Assembly (NCBI RefSeq): GCF_030406385.1
Contig: NZ_JAUEPM010000001.1
Coordinates: 310,001-374,000 of the forward strand
From: Microbacterium oryzae
GTDB taxonomy: Bacteria; Actinomycetota; Actinomycetes; Actinomycetales; Microbacteriaceae
Length of the DNA: 64,000 bases
Direction: 5' to 3'
Positions 42,194-50,292 of this stretch are shown here, piece after piece. The translations under genes were made by a program, and so were the position numbers. The notes under the pieces were generated by a model that made no database searches, was not told the origin of the DNA, and saw only the letters and a program-made list of their open reading frames with translations. The first letter of the stretch is position 1; each line of letters starts with the position of its first letter.

Positions 42194-43045
42194 ATGGCGC
42201 ATCTCTCGCTCGACCCGGCATGCCTCCCCCTGTGGCGCGACGTCGCGACGCTCCAGCTCGGGCTCGAGGGCGCCATCCGCATCGAGCGGCCGACGCTCTG
42301 GCAGGAGCGGCTGCTCGCGCGTCTCGTCGACGGCTTCGACGAGGAGGAGGCGGGGCTCGCAGTCGGGCTCGGCGTGGACGAGCGCGAGCTGCGCGCGTTC
42401 CTCCGCCGCATCGCCCCCGCGCTGCGCCGAGAGACCGCTCCCGCGGCGCTGCACATCGTCACCGCCGACGGCGTGGAGCCGACGACCGTCACCGCGCTCT
42501 GCGACGCACTCTCCGCGTGCGGGTGGGCGCCGGAGTGGGTGACGGTCGCCGCGGCGGGGCCGCGCATCCCCGTGGCGCTCGTCGCGCTTCACGCGGTCGC
42601 CCCGAGCGCATGGGTGCCGCTCCTGCGGGAGGACGTGGTGCACGCGCCGCTGGTCTTCTCCGTGGAGAGCGCGGAGGTGGGACCCGTCGTCCGCCCCGGT
42701 CGCTCTCCGTGCCTCGGATGCCTCGCGGCTCACGAGCGCGAGCGCGACCCCGCGTGGCCGGTGCTGACCCTGCAGCTGCTCGCTCGCCGGGCGCCGCAGA
42801 CGCCGACGCCGCTGGTGGTCTCGGCCGCGACGCTGCTGTCGGAGCTGCTGCGCGTGTCGCCCGCGGACGACACCGTCCGCTCCGCGCGGCTCACCGCCGA
42901 CGGCCGCCGACGGTGGCGGAGCCATCGGCACCACGCAGAGTGCCTGTGCCGATCTCCGCGAGGAAGCGAGACGGCTCTCGCTGCATCCGCCCCGACGCCG
43001 ACCCGCGCGGCCACGACAGCGACAGCGATCGCGCGGCGCGCGTGA
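42194..43045 (+). CDS. Cyclodehydratase-like zinc-binding protein (Rv3196-like)
   Basis: 283 aa. A winged-helix-like N-terminus (LARLVDGFDEEEAGLAVGLGVDERELRAFLRRI) precedes a region ending in SPCLGCLAAHERERDPAWP and, near the C-terminus, HHAECLC. The CxxC and CxC pairs form a zinc site as in the leader-peptide-binding part of TOMM cyclodehydratases. No precursor peptide, dehydrogenase or YcaO gene is nearby, so it is an orphan and its role is unknown. The last 155 nt overlap the convergent helicase gene on the other strand, and the CxC pair lies in the overlap. Confidence 0.7.
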   Translation: MAHLSLDPACLPLWRDVATLQLGLEGAIRIERPTLWQERLLARLVDGFDEEEAGLAVGLGVDERELRAFLRRIAPALRRETAPAALHIVTADGVEPTTVTALCDALSACGWAPEWVTVAAAGPRIPVALVALHAVAPSAWVPLLREDVVHAPLVFSVESAEVGPVVRPGRSPCLGCLAAHERERDPAWPVLTLQLLARRAPQTPTPLVVSAATLLSELLRVSPADDTVRSARLTADGRRRWRSHRHHAECLCRSPRGSETALAASAPTPTRAATTATAIARRA

Positions 43046-44597
43046 TGCCCACGTACGCGAGCCGCCGCTCCTCGTCCACGCCCTCCAGCGTCGTGGCGTA
43101 CGAGATCGGCAGCATCCCCTCGGCGAGTCCGAGGAGGTGCACGTGCGGCCATTCCAGCCCCTTCGCCGCGTGCAGCGTCGAGAGAGTGACCGTCCGCAGC
43201 GGCGGCTCGTGCTGGTCCTTCGCCCTGGCGAGGAGGTTCTCGGTGAACGCGCGGAGGGTCGTCCCCATCGGGGCCTCCTCGGCCAGGCGCAGGATGGCCG
43301 CGCGCGCCTCCCACGCGTCCCGCAGAGCGCCGCCGGCGGCGGGGGGTTCGTCCTCGTGGCCGAGGCTGCGCAGCACATCGCGGACGATGTCTGCGAACCC
43401 CTGCTCGGAGGGCGCGACCGAGGCTCCCCGGAGCGCCATCAGCGCCTGCCGCACCTCCGGCATGTCGAAGAACCGGCGCCCGCCGAGCACGGTGGTGGCG
43501 ATGCCGCGGCGCGCGAGCGCGTCCTGGATCTCGGCGGACTGCCCGTGGGAGCGGTAGAGCACCGCGATGTCGGACGGGCTCGCGGTCTCCAGCTGCCGTT
43601 CGATCGCCGCGGCCACGCCGTCGGCTTCGAAGTGCTCGTCGGGGTACGCCGTCACCACCGGCGTCTCCCCCGCGACCGGTCCGACCGCCTGCAGCCGCAG
43701 CGCGCCGGGTCGACCGCGCATGAGCGCGTTGGCGACATCGACGATGGCGGGTGTCGATCGGTAGTTGCGCTCGAGGCGCACGACGGTGGCGTCGGGATGG
43801 CGCCGCTCGAACTCGAGGAGGAACCGCGCCTCGGCGCCGGTGAAGGAGTAGATCGTCTGGCTCGCGTCGCCGACGACGCAGATGTCGCGCCGGTCGCCCA
43901 GCCACAGCTCGAGGAGCCGGTTCTGCAGCGGCGAGACGTCCTGGTACTCGTCCACGGTGAAGTGCCGGTACTGCTCGCGCACCGCACGCGTGACCTGCGG
44001 CTCGGCCTCGAGCATGCCGGCGCATGCCAGCAGGACGTCCTCGAAGTCGAGCTGGCGCCGCGCGTCCTTCAGCGACTCGTACGCGCGCATGAGGTCGAGA
44101 AGCGCCGTGGGCGGGATCCCGCCCACCGATCGCTGGAGCGTCGCGTACTGCTCGATGGAGCGCATGGTGACCTTGCGCCACTCGATCTGCGCGGCGATGT
44201 CGCGCAGCGTCGCCTTGTCGGGGCGCAGGCGCAGCTCGTCGGCGGCGTGCGCGAGCAGGCGCACCTTGTTGTCGACGATGGTGGGGGCGACGTCGCCGGT
44301 GACGGTGGGCCAGAAGTAGTTGAGCTGCGCGAGGGCGGCGGCGTGGAAGGTCTTCGCCTGCACCCCCTGGACGCCGAGCGCACGCAGACGGCCACGCAGC
44401 TCGCCGGCCGCCTTCGCGGTGAAGGTGAGCGCCATGACCCGCTGCGGGCTGTAGGCGCCGGTGTCCACGCCGTGGGCGATCCGATGCGTGATGACCCGCG
44501 TCTTCCCCGCGCCGGCGCCCGCGAGCACGGCCACCGGTCCTCGCAGGATCGACGCTGCCCTGCGCTGCTGCTCGTCGAGGCTGTCGAGCGGGCTCAC
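42891..44597 (-). CDS. UvrD2-like ATP-dependent helicase (no HRDC domain)
   Basis: 568 aa superfamily 1A helicase. Walker A GAGAGKTR at 27-34, motif II DEYQD, motif III GDASQTIYSFTGA, QLDFEDV, and near the end LSTLHAAKGLEWPHV and YVGITRA. Mycobacterial UvrD2 is about 700 aa with an HRDC domain and a tetracysteine segment; here the protein stops soon after PSRFLAEI. The GTG at 44597 overlaps nudC (GTGA). Likely role: unwinding DNA during repair. Convergent overlap with the cyclodehydratase-like gene. Confidence 0.85.
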   Translation of the reverse strand: MSPLDSLDEQQRRAASILRGPVAVLAGAGAGKTRVITHRIAHGVDTGAYSPQRVMALTFTAKAAGELRGRLRALGVQGVQAKTFHAAALAQLNYFWPTVTGDVAPTIVDNKVRLLAHAADELRLRPDKATLRDIAAQIEWRKVTMRSIEQYATLQRSVGGIPPTALLDLMRAYESLKDARRQLDFEDVLLACAGMLEAEPQVTRAVREQYRHFTVDEYQDVSPLQNRLLELWLGDRRDICVVGDASQTIYSFTGAEARFLLEFERRHPDATVVRLERNYRSTPAIVDVANALMRGRPGALRLQAVGPVAGETPVVTAYPDEHFEADGVAAAIERQLETASPSDIAVLYRSHGQSAEIQDALARRGIATTVLGGRRFFDMPEVRQALMALRGASVAPSEQGFADIVRDVLRSLGHEDEPPAAGGALRDAWEARAAILRLAEEAPMGTTLRAFTENLLARAKDQHEPPLRTVTLSTLHAAKGLEWPHVHLLGLAEGMLPISYATTLEGVDEERRLAYVGITRAARSLSLSWPRGSASGRMQREPSRFLAEIGTGTLRGADGSATVGGRRR

Positions 44598-45490
44598 GCG
44601 CCCTCGTACCAGGCGCGGATGAGTCCGTGCGCGATGGAGACGGCACCGGGCAGCGCGATCGGCCCACGACCGGCGAACGCCTCGCCGATCTCCCCGCGGG
44701 TGAACCAGCGCACGTCCAGGATCTCGGTGCCATCGGCGCGGGCCTCGTCGTCGTCCACCGCCGAGGCGAGGAACCCGAGCATGAGCGAGCGCGGGTAGGG
44801 CCAGGGCTGGGAGCCGAGGTAGCGGATGCGATCGACGCGGACGCCCGCCTCCTCCTGCAGCTCCCGGTGCACGGTTGTCTCGAGCGACTCCCCCGCCTCG
44901 ACGAATCCCGCAAAGCAGGAGTACATCCGGCCCTTCCAGGCCGCGTTCGCGCCGAGCAGCAGGCGCTCGCCATCCGCGCTGGTGATCGCGACGATGACGG
45001 CCGGGTCCGTGCGCGGGAAGTGCTCGCGTCCGCAGCCCGGGCAGTGCCTCGACCAGCCCGCCTGCGCGAGGGCGGTCAGCGTGCCGCACGCGGGGCAGAA
45101 CGGCGCCTCGACGAGCCAGCGTCCGAGGGCGACGCCCACGACGAGCGCGTCGAGCTGGGCGCGCGCCAGCAGCGCGCCCACCTCGCGGATGCTCCGCCAC
45201 GACGCCTCCGCGCCGAGCGGCTCGGCGTCGGCGGGGACCGCGGCCAGCAGCACGGCCGCGCCGTCGTCGTCGCGTCCGAGGAACGCCCAGTGCGGGTGGC
45301 CGCCGACATCGGCGACGTCGGCGAGCGCGAGCACGGGGGCGCCGTCCGGGGAGTCGAGCACGGGGGCGGCATCGCCGCGGACGACGAGGACACGCGTGGC
45401 CGGATCGGCTGCGACGGAGTCGAGGAGGCCCGACGCGTCGCGCTCCTCCGCGCTCCTGTCGATCCTCGCAGGGGCGGGATGCAGGGCCAT
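44594..45490 (-). CDS. nudC: NAD+ diphosphatase NudC
   Basis: 298 aa Nudix hydrolase that cleaves NAD(H) and removes NAD caps from RNA. Zinc ribbon Cys132, Cys135, Cys150 and Cys153 (CPAC...CPGC). Nudix box GFVEAGESLETTVHRELQEEAG at 195-216 with the SQPWPYPRSLM motif that marks NAD specificity just after it. Start at the ATG at 45490. It overlaps the helicase by 4 bp. Confidence 0.95.
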   Translation of the reverse strand: MALHPAPARIDRSAEERDASGLLDSVAADPATRVLVVRGDAAPVLDSPDGAPVLALADVADVGGHPHWAFLGRDDDGAAVLLAAVPADAEPLGAEASWRSIREVGALLARAQLDALVVGVALGRWLVEAPFCPACGTLTALAQAGWSRHCPGCGREHFPRTDPAVIVAITSADGERLLLGANAAWKGRMYSCFAGFVEAGESLETTVHRELQEEAGVRVDRIRYLGSQPWPYPRSLMLGFLASAVDDDEARADGTEILDVRWFTRGEIGEAFAGRGPIALPGAVSIAHGLIRAWYEGA

Positions 45491-45554
45491 CGGGTACCTC
45501 TCTCGCGGGCGTGGCGCGGTGGGACGAGCGTCGCCGCGACCTAACCTGGTTCTC

Positions 45555-46787
45555 ATGCCACGCTCACTCCTCACTCTAGCCGCGGCCGCGACGGCCGCCG
45601 TGCCCGGTGCGGAGGTCACGGGCGTCCGAGCCCTCACGGCCGGCGGGGGCGGGCACTTCGACGCCGCCGTCGCCACGCTGTCGGATGGGCGGGAGCTCGT
45701 CGTCCGCGCGCCGGTCGACGAGGCCGCCGAGCGGGAGATCGCCGCCGAGATCGTCGCGCTGCGCGCGCTCACGTCCGGCGTGCGGGAGCTTCTCGGCTTC
45801 GACGCGCCCGAGTACCACGGGGCGGTGCCGTTCGACGGGACGACCGCGGTGGTGACCGGGTTCGTCCGCGGCTACCAGGTGGAGGCCACGCAGATCCCCG
45901 GTGGACGCGGCATCGCCCCCTCGATCGGCCAGGCGATGGCGGTGCTGCACGCGCTGCCGGGATCGGTGGTCCGGTCTGCCGGTCTGCCGGTTCGCACGCC
46001 CGAGCAGTCGCGAGCTGACATCGAGCGCGTGCTCGACGCGGCGGGCGCCAGCGGCCGGGTGCCCGTGCGCCTCATGGTGCGCTGGCGCGAGGCCGTCGAG
46101 GACGACCGGCTCTGGTCGTTCGAGTCGTCGGTCTGTCTCGGCGGCACGCAGGCGACCTCGTTCGTGCTGTCCGACGACGTCGCCGGCGTCCCGCGCGTGG
46201 CGGGCGTGCTCGACTGGCACGGGCTCTCGATCGACGACCCCGCCGTCGATCTGCGCTGGGTGGCTTCGGCGCCGGACGCAGCCGACGACATCCACGAGGC
46301 GTACGCCGCCGCCGCGCATCGCGCACCCGACGCAGCGCTGCGCGTCCGCGCGCGCCTGCACGCGGAGCTGGAGTTCGCCCGCTGGCTCGTGCACGGTTTG
46401 GAAGCCCACCGGCCCGATGTGGTCGACGACGCCGCCGGCATGCTGGAGTCGCTCTCGGAGGGCGTGCGCGAGGATCGCCTGCTCGCGGGTCTCGGTGCGG
46501 CGACCTCGGATGTCGACGACGCGCTCGCGGCGATCGGCCGCGTGCCGCAGACCGCACCGACTCCCGTCGACACCTCCATGCACACCGACGCGTACGACCC
46601 GGCGCAGCTCACGCTGGACGGGGAGACGGCGTGGAACACCGCTCCAGCGGAGCCGGCGGCGACGACGGACACCGTGCCCGTGGTCGACCTGCCGTCCGCC
46701 CAGCCGGCCGATCGCCCCGCCGACGCCACCGTGCCGTTCGACATGGAGGCCTTCATCGCCGAGGAGCGCGCACAGCGGGCCGACTGA
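45555..46787 (+). CDS. Aminoglycoside/macrolide phosphotransferase-family kinase-like protein
   Basis: 410 aa. The kinase-like fold has an N-terminal lobe (FDAAVATLSDGRELVVRAPVDEAAEREIAAEI) and a substrate-side segment GVLDWHGLSIDDPAVDLRWV, where the metal-binding Asp of APH enzymes is kept in the IDDPAVDL position. The catalytic HxD loop is not clear: the usual HGDL appears replaced by SSVCLGGTQATSF. The C-terminal roughly 80 residues are low-complexity. The frame extends far upstream, but the start is set at MPRSLLTLAAA. Substrate unknown and activity uncertain. Confidence 0.8.
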   Translation: MPRSLLTLAAAATAAVPGAEVTGVRALTAGGGGHFDAAVATLSDGRELVVRAPVDEAAEREIAAEIVALRALTSGVRELLGFDAPEYHGAVPFDGTTAVVTGFVRGYQVEATQIPGGRGIAPSIGQAMAVLHALPGSVVRSAGLPVRTPEQSRADIERVLDAAGASGRVPVRLMVRWREAVEDDRLWSFESSVCLGGTQATSFVLSDDVAGVPRVAGVLDWHGLSIDDPAVDLRWVASAPDAADDIHEAYAAAAHRAPDAALRVRARLHAELEFARWLVHGLEAHRPDVVDDAAGMLESLSEGVREDRLLAGLGAATSDVDDALAAIGRVPQTAPTPVDTSMHTDAYDPAQLTLDGETAWNTAPAEPAATTDTVPVVDLPSAQPADRPADATVPFDMEAFIAEERAQRAD

Positions 46788-46821
46788 TCTGTCGCCGGCC
46801 GACCGGTCAGCGATCGGCCGG

Positions 46822-49800
46822 TCAGCTCCGCTGGGCGGCCTGCCAGCGCCGCGCCACCTCCTGCGCGGTGAGCACCCGCTCGTCCCGCAGCACGAGGTCG
46901 TCGGCGACATAGTAGAGCGTGACGTCGATGTCCTCGAGCGGCACCCCGTGCCGCCGGTGATACGCGAGGCGGTACAGCGCAAGCTGCAGCATCCGCGCCT
47001 CGCGCTCGGCCGACGTGCGCGGCGCGCGGCCCGTCTTCCAGTCCACGATCTCGATCCGGCCGCCGCGATCCTCGCGAAGGTACACGGCGTCGAGCTTGCA
47101 GATGACGATGTGCTCGGGCGCGCCGTCGACGCTCGGCAGCGGGAAGTCGATCTCCGTCTCCACGGCAAGCGGGCGCAGGTGCGCCCACTCGCTCTGCAGG
47201 AACGTCTCCCGCAGGCGCTCGAGCGCCGCCTCGTCGGCCGCCGACACCTCGGTGTCGCGGGCCTCGTCCCAGATCTCCTCGTCGGTCTCCCAGAGCGCGT
47301 CGTCGATGGCGGCGCTCGAGCCGGTCGTCCCCGAGCGCGCCTCCACCCACTGGTGGAACAGCGTGCCGATGCGCGTCTGCTGGTACGGCCGCTCCGGCAT
47401 CGGGCGCGCGATCTGCGAGATCGTGCCGGCGTAGTCCGCGACGTAGTCCTTGAAGCGCGACGCCGGCACGCGGGTCGGGGCCGCGAAGCGGCGCCCGCGC
47501 TCGCGCTCGGCCCGCTCGGCGAGCAGCCGCGCGAGTTGGGCCGATGGCGCCGCGGCGGGCGCCGAGGCGACCCGCTCGACCGCAGCCGAGACTCGGCGGC
47601 GCCGGTCGCCCAGCGGGTCCATCGGCCAGGACTTCGTCATCGCGGTCCCCTCGTAGGGGTTCTCCTCGGGATCGGTCTCGCCCACGGGTGCGAGGTCGAG
47701 CTCCTCGATGATCTCGACAAGGTACTCGCTCGGCGTCCGCGGCGTCTTCTGTCCGGCCCAGTGCGACCCCGTGAGGAGCAGGTCACCGCGGGCGCGCGTG
47801 ATCGCCACGTAGGCCAGGCGCCGCTCCTCCTCGCGCTGGTAGTCGCCGTTGCGCTTCTTGAACTCGGTGATCGCCGACGCCAGCGCCTTCTCCGCCGCGC
47901 GGTGCCGCTTGCCCTGGTCCTCGCCCGCGGCGTCGATGGCCGATGCGGGGTCCCACTCCAGGCGGGGCAGCGCATCGCGGTCCCCGCGCAGGGTGAACGG
48001 CAGCACGCCGAACCCCAGCCACCCGGAGGCGTCGGTGACGCGGCTCGGCAGCTCGTCCTTCACCAACCGGACGACGGCGACCGCATCCCACTCCAGCCCC
48101 TTCGAGCCGTGGATGGTGAGCAGCTGCACGACGCCGGGCTCCGGCGGCTCCGGGCGCGGAACGAGCTCGTCGGTGCGCTCCGCCTTCTCGAGCCAGGCCA
48201 GCAGGCTGCCGATCGTGCCGCGCTCGTCTGCGGACAGGAACGCGCGCACCTCGTCGCCGAATGCGCGCAGCTGGGTCGCGGCCACGCGCGCCGGCCCGCG
48301 GGTCTCGTTGGCGGCGAGCTCGATGTCGAGTCGCAGCTCGCTCTCGATGAGGCGGATGAGCTCGGGGATCGGCTGCCCCGCCGCGCGCCGCAGCCGCTCG
48401 AGCATCTCCCCCGCCGCGCGCAGTCGCACACGGCCCTCCGGGCTGATGCCGGCGAGGAGTCGGTAGTCGTCCCGCGCGGTGCGGATGAACTCGACCGCGT
48501 CGACGATGGAGACCGCCTCGTCGGCGCCGCGGGAGACGCGCAGCCGATCACGCACCTCGTCGGGCAGCGGGTTCAGAGCTCCGTCGCGCTGGGCGAGCAC
48601 GGTCGCGAGATCGTGCAGCGCCCCCATGTCGGCCACGCCGACCGCGAACCGCGGTCCGACGAGAAGGCGGATGAGCGCGGACCCGGAGGTCGGATCGTGG
48701 ACGACCCGCAGCGCGGAGACGACGTCGGTCACCTCGGGCGTGGACAGCAGGCCACCGAGACCGAGGATGCGGTGAGGGATGCCGCGGCGTCCGAGCGCGG
48801 CGGCGAACGTCTGCATGTGGCGCTTCGAGCGGAAGAGGATGGCGCCGGTGTGCGCGCGCGCACTCGCCCGCGCCTCATGCTCGGCGCGGACCTGCGCGAA
48901 CCAGTCGGCGACCTCGTCGGCCTCGTCATCGACGGTTGCGGCGAAGCGCACACCGACGCGCCCCTCGCCCGCTCCCGGTCGCGCGGCCAGCTCGGGAACC
49001 GCGAATCCCCCCGCGCGCTGCAGCGGGGCGAGGACGCGGTTCGCGGCTCCGAGGATGCGCTGGTCGTTCCGCCAGCTCGTCATCAGGCTGTAGGAGGCCG
49101 CGGAGCGGTCACGGGCGAAGGCGCGCGCGAACGCGTAGAGGTTGTCGGCGCTGGCCCCGCGCCATCCGTAGATCGACTGGTGCGGATCCCCCACCGCCAT
49201 CACGGCGCTGTCTCGGAAGAGCTCGGCGAGGAAGCGCGTCTGGATGACCGAGGTGTCCTGGTACTCGTCGAGGAGCACCACCCGGTACTGCTCGCGGAGC
49301 TCGGCCCGCACATCGGGCGCGCCCTCGACGATGTCGTACGCGCCGCCGACCTGGTCGGCGAAGTCCAGCACGCCGCGGCGCGCCTTCTCGGCCATATACG
49401 CGCGCACGAGCTGGACGAGCACGGGCATCGCCTCGAGGTGGCGCCAGGCCTTCTCGATGTCGCGGTCCTTCGTCTCGTCGACGTACGGCGCGACCGCCGC
49501 CGCCTCGACGGCGCACACGCGCGCGAGCTCGTCGAGGTCCACCCGGTGATCCAGCACGTCGCCTGCCAGGCGCTGCACCGCGTCGACGAGGGTGCTGAGC
49601 GCCTTGTCGATGTCCTCGAGCCCGGTCAGCTCGGCCCGCATGACGACCGCGCGGGCGATGAGCCACGAGGCCGACTGCGTGAGCATCGCCGCGTCGGGGT
49701 CGCGGCCGATCCGGGCGGAGTGCTCGCGGACGATGGAGTCGGCGAACGCGTTGTAGGTGGCCACCCGCGGCCGGATCATGAGGTCGTCGGCGGTGCGCGG

Positions 49801-50292
49801 CGCCGACGGGTCCCATCCGGTGCCGTGCCGCTCGGCCAGCTCGTCGAGGACCTGCCGTCGCACGGTGTCGCGCTGACGGGGCGTCGTCGCGGCGGCGATG
49901 CGGTCGAGACCGCCGCCGGCGACGATCCCGGGCAGGTGCGGGAGGAGCCCGCGCCGACCGAACTCGTCGATGAGCGACAGCCGGGCGGAGATCCGCTCAG
50001 CGAGCTCTCCCGCCGCCTTGCGCGTGAAGGTCAGGCCCAGTACCTCGTCCCTGCGCACGTGCCCGTTGGCCACCAGCCAGACCACGCGGGCGGCCATGGT
50101 CTCGGTCTTGCCGCTGCCCGCCCCCGCGACCACGAGCGCCGGCGTCGACGGCGCTTCGATGACGCGCTGCTGCGCCTCGGTCGGCATCGGCTGGCCGAGC
50201 GCGGTGGCGATGTCGGTGGCGCGGATGCCGTGCCCGCCCGGCCAGCCGGACGCGAGATCCTCCGCGTCGGGGCTCATCGTCTGGATGGTCAC
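46822..50292 (-). CDS. adnB: AdnB-type helicase-nuclease subunit
   Basis: 1156 aa. SF1 motor with Walker A AGAGSGKTE (56-64), LGLTFTRKAAGELAERI, motif II LLDEYQDTS, GDPHQSIYGWRGA, LLTIHGSKGLEWDAV and YVAITRARGDLL, all intact. A C-terminal RecB-type nuclease has KLDAVYLREDRGGRIEIVDWKTGRAPR with the DxK core. With AdnA it forms the actinobacterial double-strand-break resection machine. GTG start overlapping adnA (GTGA). Confidence 0.92.
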   Translation of the reverse strand: MTIQTMSPDAEDLASGWPGGHGIRATDIATALGQPMPTEAQQRVIEAPSTPALVVAGAGSGKTETMAARVVWLVANGHVRRDEVLGLTFTRKAAGELAERISARLSLIDEFGRRGLLPHLPGIVAGGGLDRIAAATTPRQRDTVRRQVLDELAERHGTGWDPSAPRTADDLMIRPRVATYNAFADSIVREHSARIGRDPDAAMLTQSASWLIARAVVMRAELTGLEDIDKALSTLVDAVQRLAGDVLDHRVDLDELARVCAVEAAAVAPYVDETKDRDIEKAWRHLEAMPVLVQLVRAYMAEKARRGVLDFADQVGGAYDIVEGAPDVRAELREQYRVVLLDEYQDTSVIQTRFLAELFRDSAVMAVGDPHQSIYGWRGASADNLYAFARAFARDRSAASYSLMTSWRNDQRILGAANRVLAPLQRAGGFAVPELAARPGAGEGRVGVRFAATVDDEADEVADWFAQVRAEHEARASARAHTGAILFRSKRHMQTFAAALGRRGIPHRILGLGGLLSTPEVTDVVSALRVVHDPTSGSALIRLLVGPRFAVGVADMGALHDLATVLAQRDGALNPLPDEVRDRLRVSRGADEAVSIVDAVEFIRTARDDYRLLAGISPEGRVRLRAAGEMLERLRRAAGQPIPELIRLIESELRLDIELAANETRGPARVAATQLRAFGDEVRAFLSADERGTIGSLLAWLEKAERTDELVPRPEPPEPGVVQLLTIHGSKGLEWDAVAVVRLVKDELPSRVTDASGWLGFGVLPFTLRGDRDALPRLEWDPASAIDAAGEDQGKRHRAAEKALASAITEFKKRNGDYQREEERRLAYVAITRARGDLLLTGSHWAGQKTPRTPSEYLVEIIEELDLAPVGETDPEENPYEGTAMTKSWPMDPLGDRRRRVSAAVERVASAPAAAPSAQLARLLAERAERERGRRFAAPTRVPASRFKDYVADYAGTISQIARPMPERPYQQTRIGTLFHQWVEARSGTTGSSAAIDDALWETDEEIWDEARDTEVSAADEAALERLRETFLQSEWAHLRPLAVETEIDFPLPSVDGAPEHIVICKLDAVYLREDRGGRIEIVDWKTGRAPRTSAEREARMLQLALYRLAYHRRHGVPLEDIDVTLYYVADDLVLRDERVLTAQEVARRWQAAQRS

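Noticed and set aside
46788..46821. GACCGG/CCGGTC inverted repeat between the phosphotransferase and adnB
   Set aside because: It could be a shared terminator for the convergent genes, but the stem is short and partly inside ordinary GC-rich sequence; not listed as a feature.
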